Of a DNA stretch of 64,000 bases, positions 51,518 through 61,810 are shown piece after piece; the first letter of the stretch is position 1; each line of letters opens with the position of its first letter. Made by a program: the position numbers and the translations under genes. The notes under the pieces are model-generated. The model was not told the DNA's origin. It saw nothing but the letters and a program-made list of their open reading frames with translations, and did not search any database. Origin of the DNA: Xylogone sp. PMI_703 (lineage: Eukaryota; Ascomycota; Leotiomycetes); assembly GCA_021399445.1 (NCBI GenBank), contig JAJTUQ010000002.1, positions 3,224,001 through 3,288,000 on the forward strand, read 5' to 3'.

Positions 51518-51764
51518 CTTGGTCTGTATATTCGAGGAGTTCTGCGAGTGCTCTCGAATAATTTCAAAGCTTGGATTGCGGCACACGAGCTTTGAATGGT
51601 GCACAAGCCGCTAAACGACTGCGGTGGCCGTTTACGTCAGGGGTCCGAGCTCCCCTGCATGTCTTGTCGTGCTTTGACTTTACTGTGTAGTTCTGTGGGG
51701 GTCCAAAACCTACTTACAAAAAAAGTAATGCCAACATCTGCCTCTATAAGCTCAGAAAGTTACT
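51518..51764. promoter_or_regulatory. Divergent promoter UCH2/POC4 with CRE-like site
   Basis: A 247-base gap that serves two proteasome-related genes on opposite strands. TTACGTCA at 51632-51639 is a half-consensus CRE/ATF octamer (TGACGTAA on the other strand). GGTGGC at 51623-51628 matches the first six bases of the yeast PACE element (GGTGGCAAA) but not the end. Both are seen directly; binding is inference. Confidence 0.5.
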
Positions 51765-52245
51765 ATGGTACAAGCTGTCGAGAAATCTTCCGTTGTTCCT
51801 CTTCAGCTTTCCTTTCCCCTTCCTAAGTCTCCGGATACAAATGTACATCTACACTTGACAGTTACAAACTTCATTCAACTCTTCCTCACAACCGCGCCTA
51901 AAGGGGATCTATCCAGTGAAGTGCCATTGGGTTCATTTGTCTATGCTCTTCCTGATGTGAGCAGGGATCTCGTTCACTATCAGAGATGAAGGTCTAACAG
52001 TGCTACAGAGATTAAACCCGGGACAAGCGCTTTCTACACCCTTATGCACCTATGAGTCCTCAGTTGAGTTCACGACCAGGCTTGCAAAAGCACTAGTAAG
52101 AAAAACTCAGAAGCCAGTCTATGTAGGGAACTCTATGAGCTTTGCTAGTGCAGGTATGGGAGGCACCGTAGAAGAAGAAATGGAGGGATTCAAGAGGGTT
52201 ATCGAAGTAGTTATGAACGCAGTGCAAGAAGCTAGCAAAGGCTGA
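51765..52245 (+). CDS. POC4: Proteasome assembly chaperone 4 (Poc4/Pba4)
   Basis: Small chaperone that with Pba3/Poc3 helps assemble the alpha ring of the 20S proteasome. Exons are 51765-51956 and 52009-52245, giving 142 aa, near the usual family size; intron 52 nt, phase 0. The join at PD|RLNPGQALSTPLC is conserved in fungal Poc4 proteins. The last exon has LARKTKKPVYVGNSIS-like sequence (here LVRKTQKPVYVGNSMS) and the GGTVEEEMEGFKRV helix. It shares a promoter with UCH2. The call rests on remembered family sequence and is fairly firm. Confidence 0.85.
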
Positions 52246-54023
52246 GACACTACTCTTTTCTAATCTCAAAACAAAAGATCTCGGTCTTTTGCGGTGAAAT
52301 CCTTGCGATCAATCTGCATGCAGTTCTTATGCAGTTCTCATGCAGTTTGATGGAGCCTTCTGTGGTTGGGCTTGCATTACAGTTATCCAAGCTCATAATC
52401 TAGCCACACAACTCAAAAACCAAGGTGCAGAGTGAACGAGCTCAAAGGACGAGGATCTCTACGGTGATTTCAATGCCAACCAGAGAGCGCTCAAAAAAAG
52501 ATCGCTGTAGCAAGGTAGCAGTCTAAACTACGCAAAATCCTACGACTAAAGGACTACCTCAAATAAGCTCTTTCTTTTAACACGGACTTGATACACTAGT
52601 ATCTGGATCAAGACCTAAGTACTAGAGAAAATATAGTATCGCATTGCAAACAACTGCTATTCTCAAACTTTCATTGAACAATGGCCCTTCATCCAAAATG
52701 CTCAGACGATATCTCTTCAGATGTTCTCTCTTCCACCTATGTAATTTACTGCTGGTAAACTGGGCAGCAGCTCTCTGATACCGAATCTGGTAATCTACTG
52801 CCGTCTCAAACATAAAGACCAGCAGGATGTCTTTTCTCACAAAGTCTCGAAAACTATAGTGCAGTATAATTGGTCTCTCATTATTTCAACCAGCCAGAAG
52901 TATGCGTTTGGATTTTAGTTCATATTGCCTAACTTCCCGGTTGTTAACCCTGCGGCGCGAAATCCCAGGATAACTTTCATCAGGTTATGCCTTGACGGTC
53001 ACACAATGACTTCAGGCAGGTAACCAATAATGCCGGGCTTTCCTAGGGACTTGTTCGTATCTCCTGGATCGTTAAGAACTTGGTCTCCAATCACCTCACC
53101 AATTTGCTTACCTTGCGACAATTTCATTCCTTTGTCAGAGCGCTTTATATGTGAGAAATTACACTATCCTCAAATTCAAGCTGTGGTGCCCTACAATAAA
53201 GGTTGGGATACTAGTGGAGATACTTTGTATTTCGTTTGGTTATCAAATTGCTCCGAACGAATTCCATCAAATTTCTATTGTTTGCTTCGAATTAAACCCT
53301 CCAATCCGATATGCGCATAGCTGAATTCTATACAACTACTTACGTTTTTTATGGCGAGACCGGACAACGAAGTCTTTGCTAAATAACTGTACCGCAAAAT
53401 AAAAGTATCTTTTGATGTGGTATATAGTAACTTGAGTTTAGGTACATAGGTACATAGGATTACAGTAAATGACCCTTCACAAGGCACTAAGCGAAAACGT
53501 TGGTGGAGGCCAGACCTGAATTTGCGCTATGCGCCTGGGTTGAACTCTTTTCAGACTACATCTGATGTATTTCTCCCGCCTCATTTAATTTTCGCCCCCC
53601 GGAAAGATATCTTGTGATCCTTGCGAATATATCACATATTCGAAGAGGTCCTCGGACCAACCCAGCCGACCGTCTGTCAGAGATCTCGGAGCAAACATCT
53701 GGTTCGACACCCCGCCTTGTTCTTTTGTTGCTGCACTCACCACACGGCTCCTCTGCTCACCTTGAACGTGAGTCAAACCTGCCAGTATTTTTTTCTTGAC
53801 TTCATGGCGATTTCTGGAGCACTGGCATAATCAGCGGACCTTTACCATATAACCAGCCACTAACGCAAATCTAACTGCAGATGCCAATCAACCTATAATC
53901 AACCACAATTCTGTTTGTGGAACTACACTTAGTTTCCCAGCTTGTGACCGTTCAAATTAGCTATTAGAAACCTCTACTTCTCATATCGATAATAAAAGGC
54001 ATTCAGGAAGGTGTATAATTGCC
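52246..54023. other. Long intergenic region POC4/KAP104
   Basis: About 1.8 kb, longer than most gaps on the left. It holds a three-copy 11-bp tandem repeat at 52318-52349, a doubled GGTACATA at 53441-53456, and short ORFs without domain features. There is no transposase or RNA gene that I can recognise. It probably holds the POC4 3' UTR and the KAP104 promoter. Confidence 0.5.
52318..52349. repeat. 11-bp tandem repeat, about three copies
   Basis: ATGCAGTTCTT is followed by ATGCAGTTCTC and a partial third copy ATGCAGTTTG. It lies about 70 bases after the POC4 stop, within the likely 3' UTR. Confidence 0.85.
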
Positions 54024-56999
54024 ATGGCGTGGCAACCGCAGGAGGAGCCTCTACGGCAGCTATCAAAATGCCTGAAGGATTCTTTAAGCGGTCAAAACCA
54101 GAAACAAAGGAAGGAGGCAGAGGATGTGAGTATATAATATGCTTTCCGTGGGCGCTGTTCTCTTCACCTATGAAATTGGGTATCCTCTACGTCTAAATAG
54201 TGCTAACTTTCAAATCCTCTACCAGCTGTTAAAACAGGCGAATCAATCTCCGGATATCAATAACTACCTTACCTATCTGTTTTCCAGCACTCAAGTTCCA
54301 CCATCCCTAAATTTCAGCGCTAGCGAATACCATGGAGTTCGTTTCGCTGCAGCGACTATGTTAAAAAACAATATCAGAAAGAGCTACAAATCGATACCTC
54401 CACCTAGCCTTGACCTTATTCGATCATCCGTACTGCTGGCACTTGAAGATGACAATGGTTCCATACGAAACTATGCAGGGAATGTGATTACGGAGATTGT
54501 TACTCATGGTGGAATACTAAGCTGGCCTCAAGTATTACCGGAATTATTGGCCATGGTTGGAAATGATTCTGGAACGGTCAAGCCGCAGGCGCAAGAGGGG
54601 GCTATGGCAGCACTGGCTAAGGTCTGTGAAGATAATAAAAAGTCACTCGACAAAGACTACCAAGGACAACGCCCTCTCAGTTTCATCATCCCAAAACTTA
54701 TACAATTCAGTTTGAACGAAAACCCAAGAATCAGAACATTAGCTCTAAGCACTCTCAATGTGTTCATCCCTCTAAAATCACAGTCATTACTTATTTCACT
54801 TGATGACCTCCTTAACGGGCTTTTTCAGCTAGCAAACGATCCCTCATCTGAAGTTCGACGTCAAGTTTGCAGGGCACTCGTTCAGCTTGTTGAAATCCGA
54901 CCAGACAAGATTTTACCTCACCTATCTGGCTTAGTAGATTATATCATTTCTCAGCAGCGCAAGGTAGATGATGAGGAACTGGCTTGTGACGCTGCGGAAT
55001 TTTGGCTTACAGTCGGGGAGCATGATGAGATCTGGCAGTCACTTGGTCCTTACCTTGGAAAAATCATACCTGTCTTACTCGATAGCATGGTCTACAGTGC
55101 AGACGACATAGCAGCCCTGCAAGGTGCTGGAGATGATGCGGATGAAGAAGACCGTGCTGAAGATATAAAACCGCAGTTTGCTAAAAGCAAAAGCGCTAGA
55201 ACCCTTGCGAGTGAGGCTGAAGAAGGTGCTACTCAGAATGGTGGATATACCAAATTGGACGGAACAGGAGATGATGATTTCGAAGAGGGTGAGATCGATG
55301 AGGATAATAGCGATGAGGATGATAATCCAGAACAGCAATGGACTCTACGAAAATGCTCCGCTGCAGCCTTAGATGTTTTTGCTACCGATTTTCGAGGGCC
55401 AGTATTCGACACTATCCTACCTTACTTGATGAAGAATCTAAGACACCAGGAATGGCAGTACCGAGAGGCAGCCGTCCTTGCTCTGGGAGCCGTTGCAGAA
55501 GGCTGCATGGATGTTGTGGTACCTCACTTGCCAGACCTAGTCCCCTATTTGATAACTTTACTCAATGACCAAGAACCACTTGTTCGACAAATCACTTGCT
55601 GGACATTGGGAAGATATTCTGGATGGGGAGCAAATCTCACGGATCCTGCAGCACGCGCTCAGTATTTCGTCCCAATGATGGAAGGTATACTCACAAAAAT
55701 GTTGGATCCTAACAAAAAAGTTCAAGAAGCAGGCGCCTCTGCTTTCGCTCATCTGGAGGAGAAAGCCGGGACGACACTGATACCATATTGCGAGCCTATC
55801 CTACAACAATTCGTACTTTGCTTCAACAAGTACAAGGATAGAAACATGTTTATCCTCTATGACTGTGTCCAGACCCTAGCAGAGAATATCGGCAAGGGTT
55901 TGTCTGAACCTCGATTTACAACTATACTAATGCCAGCATTAATTGACAGGTGGCAGAAGGTTACTGATCAATCACGAGAGTTGTTCCCTCTTTTAGAGTG
56001 TTTATCTTATGTAGCAACAGCTCTGGGCGAGACATTCGCGCCATATGCGATACCCATCTTTACGAGGTGTATTAAGTTGATCCACCAGAACTTGGAAGAA
56101 AGCCTTGCAGCTGTCAATAATCCAATTTTAGACAGGCCCGATAAAGACTTCCTCGTAACAAGCTTGGACCTTCTTAGCGCCATCATTCAGGCTCTAGAGG
56201 GTAAACAATCAGCTGCGCTCGTATCCGGCTCCCAACCACAACTTTTCGAACTCCTCGCATTTTGCATGGAAGATCCTGAAAACGATGTCCGCCAATCGTC
56301 CTATGCACTTCTTGGAGACTGCGCAAAGTATGTCTTCCCACAGCTTCAGCCATTCCTTCCGACACTTTTGCCAATTTTGATACGGCAGCTGGATCTGGAT
56401 TCAATCTTGGACGAGCAGATTGAGACGGGCTTCAGCGTCCTCAACAATGCCTGCTGGTCTGCTGGTGAGATCAGCATCCAGTATGGCAAAGGAATGGCAC
56501 CGTATGCCCCGAAGTTGCTGGAAAGGTACCTTGAGATCCTTGGAAACCCAGAAGTTCCTCGATCAGTCATTGAGAATGCAGCGATTGCCCTTGGAAGACT
56601 TGGGATGGGTAACGATGAACTGCTGGCTCCCGCCTTAGCCACGTTCTCTCATCAGTTCTTGACGTGTATTGCAACTGTAGACTACACGTCAGAGAAAGCG
56701 ACAGCATTCCAGGGCTTCTTGTCAGTCGTCAACCGTAATCCGCAGGCGATGGAGAAGGACCTCGGCCGATTGTTCACAGCGATGGCTCGATACCGGCTGA
56801 CGGAAGAGCTGCAGCAAATGTTTCAGCATGTAAGTTGATGGACTCTTGATCTTTCCAGGGGTGATGATACTTACTGCGTTACTCCCAGATACTGAATCTC
56901 TATGCCACCCTGATTCCGAACTTTGCTACCTTCCTTCCTAGCGTCCTCGCGGAAGTCGATTTGGCAAGTCTGCGATCGAAGTTTCAAGTTCCCAAGTAA
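54024..56999 (+). CDS. KAP104: Kap104/transportin (importin beta-2)
   Basis: Karyopherin that imports PY-NLS cargo such as hnRNP-like mRNA-binding proteins. Exons are 54024-54125, 54226-56829 and 56889-56999, giving 938 aa; introns 100 and 59 nt, both phase 0. The start is the ATG of MAWQPQEEPLRQL, the conserved transportin N-terminus. The second exon continues in NQSPDINNYLTYLFSS. The protein is built of HEAT repeats. Residues about 315-400 form the acidic H8 loop (DDADEEDRAEDI and GDDDFEEGEIDEDNSDEDD), which senses RanGTP. The region RQITCWTLGRYSGW follows. The last exon gives the family ending NLYATLIPNFATFLPS. The length is normal for the family. Confidence 0.96.
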
Positions 57000-57825
57000 C
57001 AAAAATGTTCTGTGGAAGAAGCATGAGCAATCCAAAGCAAGAAGACCTAACACTCCTACGACATTAACGATGCATTATTCTTCACTGCTGGTGGAGATGG
57101 GTGACCCCGCAGCGTAACCCTAGAAGGACAGGAAGTGGGCATTGATGACTGGCAGAACGCGGAGAGGGAAAACGTCATCTTTATGATATTTGTTGTTACG
57201 AAGGCGACGATTGGGAAGAGACATTAGGGAAAAGGGAGGGAGGCATCCTCATTTTTAACACCATACTAACGGCGAAATATGTCACTTTCGTGTCTTCGTT
57301 TGGCTCTACTAGATAGATTTGATAGCATATTGATCCATGAATCTCCTTTCTTTTTTTTTCTTGGGGCGTCTTATTAGATAGTGCGATGATACAAACGAAA
57401 CGAAAAAAGCGGCGGAATACTGGGCAAAAGATTCTTTTTCTTTCCTTTTCTTTCTCGAAGACACAAAGAGACACAGGGATATTTTATCTTGCGAAAACTT
57501 GGGGTGATTCAATGCATAAATCAGCTAAGTTTCCACAACAACTTCTTCTCGCTCCCCTTGAAAGCCGGGAGGCACATAGTTTGGAAGGGGGATGTTTTCT
57601 TTATAAGGAAATTTTTATTTTCTTCATTGGGATTGAGATGCGATATTTGCAGATAGGGGATCATCAATGGCGCCCTTTTTGATGGATTCGGAGAATAGCG
57701 GGTTTGTTTTGTTGGGCTGGTAGGTAGAATTTAGTAGGGTAGGTTTTTAGCTGGACGAAGGGATAAAAGAACAGCATGCCAAACAGAAGTTTCCCAATAG
57801 CAAAGTAAAGTAAATCAAATGACAC

Positions 57826-57846
57826 AGAGAGAGAGAGAAAGAGAGA
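57826..57846. repeat. GA-rich microsatellite
   Basis: A run of AG dinucleotides with an interruption by AAA, about 21 bases. Simple sequence repeat in non-coding DNA. Confidence 0.8.
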
Positions 57847-58263
57847 AGAACAGAGTTCGATACCCATCGAAAAGCTGCGCAGTATAATTTCCCTCAGACC
57901 CATTCTAACCCGTACCACAGTTCCAGAATGACTGGTTAACACCAGTATAAAAATAGGCTACCAGCTGAAATGTTTTTGGGTCTACTTTCTCCATAATGCA
58001 ACAGCATTAATTACTCCGTATTAGCTCTGCCTTTTGTTACCGGTAGCCCCTATTTTGCGCAACAGGGCGGGCTAGGGTTTCAGAAGAAGCTTTTTCCGGG
58101 TCCTCGAATACGAGGTCTTCCCAAACTCCTGAAATTCACACCCCTTCCTGTGCTGCAACATCTTTTCTGGCCCTTTCGCCCCTCCCCACACCCACCTTCC
58201 CACGCTCCCTCGGCCAACCAAAACCACTTGCAGTTCACTACCACCACTACCTAATCAAGTAGT

Positions 58264-58278
58264 CCGCCCCCAGGGCGG
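58264..58278. other. GC-rich short inverted repeat
   Basis: CCGCCC and GGGCGG separated by three bases make a perfect 6-bp stem. It could be a zinc-finger operator or a chance hairpin. The position in a gene-poor region upstream of nothing recognised leaves its use open. Confidence 0.4.
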
Positions 58279-58780
58279 GAAGTTTAGGCTCTTACCGTGT
58301 AAAACAGAGGAAGGAAGCGCACAACGCGGAGCTTACTGCGTGGTTTCGTAGCTTACAGCCAAAAAAGGCCATGCAGGAAAACGCCAGGAAAAACAGGTTG
58401 GACGGGACAACCCCCCTTTACTGTTTTTGTGTAGACCCCCAGGGGACGCTTTCTTAAGCGCCAACACAGCGTTCGTCACGTCCCACTTCGACCTGCTTTA
58501 TTGAGGTCAAGAGGAGAATGAGGTGGTGAGGAAACTCACGAAAAGAAAACTGCCACGACTGCTCACACGTGCATGTGGTATTTGTCATGCACGGTTCTCC
58601 TCGGGAGGAAAGGAAAGAGTGCTTACTGTAGGTAGTGCACGGTATTGTACTGTACTGTACGGAGTAAAGAGATGATCATTTACTTACTTTCACCCGCTCA
58701 CCTCGCCGTCTATGGCATCAATCGTCGCTCCTCTGACATCTTGCTTGGTGATTAGTACAGTACGTGAGCTCGGTGAGCTA

Positions 58781-59245
58781 CTAATCACGCCCAAAGGTAA
58801 CGTTTGCTGGGGCGAAATTCCTATTGTTCCATGTGGCGAATAGCGGAAAACCAGTGATCATCAGTAACATCAGGACGCCGAGGAGGAGGAAGATGGGATA
58901 GTTCAGCACGTTTAGATGGGGTGCTTGAGTAGCATGTCGCCGAGCAGTCTCCCTAGAAACTAGGCTTTGCCATAGGCTATTTTGCCTTTCCCTGGAGCGA
59001 TCCGCGACACCTCGTTGCCATCTAGACTTCATGCTTGTCTTCTCTCTTTGGTGGATGCCATAACGGGGTGAGGACTGATGACTCTGCCTGGAGCTTACTC
59101 TTCTTTCTTTTCTTGTCGCAGGAGAGCATGAAGGCAATGGCAAGTCCTCGTATGACGAGTGGATGTGCGGGTATGTAGCAAATCCAGTACCCGAACACTG
59201 GCGAAGAGTGTTATTATCGCCGAGAGCAGTGCTCAAGCCGCGCAT
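58781..59245 (-). CDS. Possible small membrane protein, unknown function
   Basis: An uninterrupted ATG-started ORF of 154 codons, the only believable coding candidate in the right-hand gap. Residues 1-105 are Ser/Arg/Gln-rich and basic. Residues about 112-133 form one strong hydrophobic segment (YPIFLLLGVLMLLMITGFPLF), then a short tail of about 20 residues with an N-glycosylation-type NVT near the end. That gives a single-pass protein with the membrane segment near the C-terminus. I do not recognise the family. GC content here makes stop codons a little rarer, so a chance ORF cannot be excluded. No intron or neighbour supports it. Confidence 0.35.
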   Translation of the reverse strand: MRGLSTALGDNNTLRQCSGTGFATYPHIHSSYEDLPLPSCSPATRKERRVSSRQSHQSSPRYGIHQREKTSMKSRWQRGVADRSRERQNSLWQSLVSRETARRHATQAPHLNVLNYPIFLLLGVLMLLMITGFPLFATWNNRNFAPANVTFGRD

Positions 59246-59545
59246 GTCCGGCTTGGCAGCGTGAAGGCAATTGCCAGCGCCAGTAACAAGGCCATAAGCA
59301 AATTGGCTTTATGCCCTCGCTTTGTCTCTGTTCTTTTGGGTCATTGGAAAAAAAGAGAGGCAAAAGACCACTAGAGAGTGTGATCCTGGATTATTAATTG
59401 AGCGAGTGTATTTTAGTAATTAATTCCCTAGAGACCGACTTGGAAGTTGTGGAGCAATTCTAATGGGTGCGATGCTGCTTATTCATTGTGGAAGCGATGC
59501 GAATATTTCCTTGTATGGTAAAAGGGCAACAGAAGAGAAGATCAC

Positions 59546-59566
59546 AGAGAGAGAGAGAGAGAGAGA
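59546..59566. repeat. (AG)10 microsatellite
   Basis: Ten uninterrupted AG dinucleotides plus one A. Non-coding context. Confidence 0.9.
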
Positions 59567-60456
59567 TAGTTAGAGAGCAACCGGTACCATCGAGATAACA
59601 TAGTAGAACGGAAAAACAACGGGATAACGCGGTAAGAAAGGAACAGAGAGAAGCCTCACATAGGACTTTTCAAAATCGGTATCGCTCTTGCTAACCGATG
59701 GGTTGACTGACTCGAAAGTCTCACAACGAAAAACGAAAATAACGTTACCTTTTCTTCTTCTCCAAATCCCACCTTATCTCGTCCATGCTCACCCAAGTGA
59801 AACTCTCGTCATGATGCAATCATCAATATCAGCAACAACAACATCATCATCTGAGCTTGGCAAGCAGTTGCCGCAGGGAATAATAGCAGAGAAGTGAAAA
59901 CAGCCGGTGTATGGAGAGCAGAATGTTCTGGCACCATCAATGCACGTAGTGGTATGTGTGTTCAGGTGTCTTTGATGAGCCCATACATATGCAAGAGGAA
60001 CCACGTAGTACTCCGTAAGCCATTATTCTCCTGTTTGCCCTAAATTTTTTCCTGGTGTTGGATTGTTGTTTAAACTCTAGCCACGGGAGGGGGGCAAAAA
60101 AGAGCCCAATGCAAATATCCGATTTGCTCGACCTTAATCCTTAAAAGCTCACATGGACCAGGATATAGGACGAAGCATGCGTGCGGCTTTTTAAGTGCAG
60201 CAAGTCAGATAGCTAGAAGAGCATTTCCTTGTGGTCAAAGGTTTGGAGGTCAAGTGACGATCTCACAGCGGCTATTTTAAGCCCATCACGCACTGAACTG
60301 CGTGCTGCGTGCATCGTGCGCTGGACCCAAGATGCTGCAGGTGCGATGGTTCTGGTTTACTGGAATTCTCCAACCTGCATCGAGCCAGTGACGGTGGTTG
60401 CGGTTGGGCATGTCTGGGGAGGGAACGCACAGGTTCCGCGGGGCCTTCCCTTTGCA

Positions 60457-60474
60457 TTCTGCTTCTGCTTCTGC
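60457..60474. repeat. TTCTGC hexamer, three copies
   Basis: Three perfect head-to-tail TTCTGC units, followed by TTCC. A related run lies 1.3 kb to the right. Confidence 0.85.
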
Positions 60475-61782
60475 TTCCAATCCCATCTGCAGGGCTGGTC
60501 ATGTTGCCTCCACTTGCCTCGACTTCTTCTACTAATTTCTGACCGCGGGCTCTGTAATACTGTACTGTGCAAGTAGACCGTAAGGAAAGGAAAAGCAAAG
60601 GATAATGGCTATTACAGAGTTATTTTGAGGATTTCAATTGCCAGACGTGAATGATTTATAATTTGCTCCATGCCTCTTTTCCATAGGACACGCCCAACGA
60701 TGCTCTTCAATACCCCAGGACCATGGGGTCAAGGGAATTTGGACAGGGAGGGCAAAGGCCGGGGTCACTCTCGGCGAAATGATAACCGGATCTCAAATCC
60801 CATCTTTCTGTCCCATCCGAGACTCGCCGCTAGAGCACCTTTTTGTGGTTTTTGCGAGGACTGTAGTCGCGAACAAACTGCGGCAGGCAGCGTTTCCTGA
60901 AGGCGGTGTAGGACTCGGCCGCCTGCAGAGTTTGGGGTGGCACATGCGCAGCAGAAGCCAACCCACATCGGGCTAGCGAAAGACAAGCTCGGGCCAAGAA
61001 ATGGGGCATTAGACACTCCTCTAGAGGAGGGCACTGAAGAAGGTCGCATTCTTTGATGCCCCTTTTTCTGATCCTTTCCATGCATAATTCCGTACTACAC
61101 TGCCTCTCTGCTTATTGCTTATGCTTTCTACCTGTAACGATACAGTAGAGTACTAATATACTTATTAAAGGAGCTCACTCATCATGTAATCATACCCAGT
61201 CTCAGGATTCGAATACGCAACACTGGCGGCCGCTTGCATTGCGGTGTTTGGCGATGCTGCGTTTTCTGTGCTGCGTGCTGCCACGAGCCTGGGCTATAAA
61301 TAGAACACGCTGCTTTTGCACGTCAACCAGCAGCGAGGGAAGACAGTTCGCTTGGCCCTGCAGGCGCACAAATGGCGGAGAGCGACTTAATTCTGCTGCC
61401 TGGTTGCACAGTGCCTGGTGCTTTGGGCGACCCTGTGTAACCCCCCGGGGCGAACTGGTGGTGTCGTGCCCACCCACGAGTAGTTTTACTGGTAAGACTG
61501 TAGTACACAGTACTTGCTGCTCCTCTTGGCCGGGTCTGCATCGCATTTCAGGCTCTTTTCGGGTATCTTTTGGATATTGCTACACCTGGAACGCTGTGCT
61601 TAATTGGATGCCGTCTCAAAGCATCAGCGGGAAACAAGGTCGCTCGCTTTCTCCAGATTCCCGGGTGAGTGCGGTTCGTTGGGCGGCGCGCGGGTGAGCT
61701 TATTGGCGGGGGCTTTGCTCCAGACTGGTGGCTACGGCACCTGCGGTTTGGAGAGAGAAACCTTTTGAGGAGGGGTTTTTTC

Positions 61783-61810
61783 TTCTGCTTCTGCGTCTGC
61801 GTCTGCGTCT
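61783..61810. repeat. KTCTGC hexamer, four copies and a part
   Basis: Two TTCTGC units are followed by two GTCTGC units and a partial GTCT. It is related to the run at 60457-60474 and lies in CT-rich DNA. Confidence 0.85.

Larger units (their letters stand above)
57000..58780. other. Gene-poor region, first part
   Basis: After the KAP104 stop there is no supported gene. A GA-rich microsatellite lies at 57826-57846, hairpins at 58102-58115 (CCTCG/CGAGG) and 58264-58278 (CCGCCC/GGGCGG), and TACTCCGTA words at 58012-58020 and, reversed, 58658-58666. GTACTGTAC words lie at 58647-58660 and 58755-58763. The first few hundred bases are likely KAP104 3' UTR. Confidence 0.5.

Noticed and set aside
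57840..57900. tRNA-like B-box GTTCGATAC
   Set aside because: No matching A-box or cloverleaf could be folded around it.
57664..57942. Minus-strand ORF with hydrophobic stretch
   Set aside because: It runs through a GA microsatellite and has no ATG-context or domain support; hydrophobicity comes from CT-rich sequence.
61239..61697. Plus-strand ORF of 152 codons in the gene-poor tail
   Set aside because: It begins with TTG, is Cys/Trp-rich with no fold signal, and overlaps a minus-strand ORF of 114 codons; typical chance ORF in GC-richer DNA.
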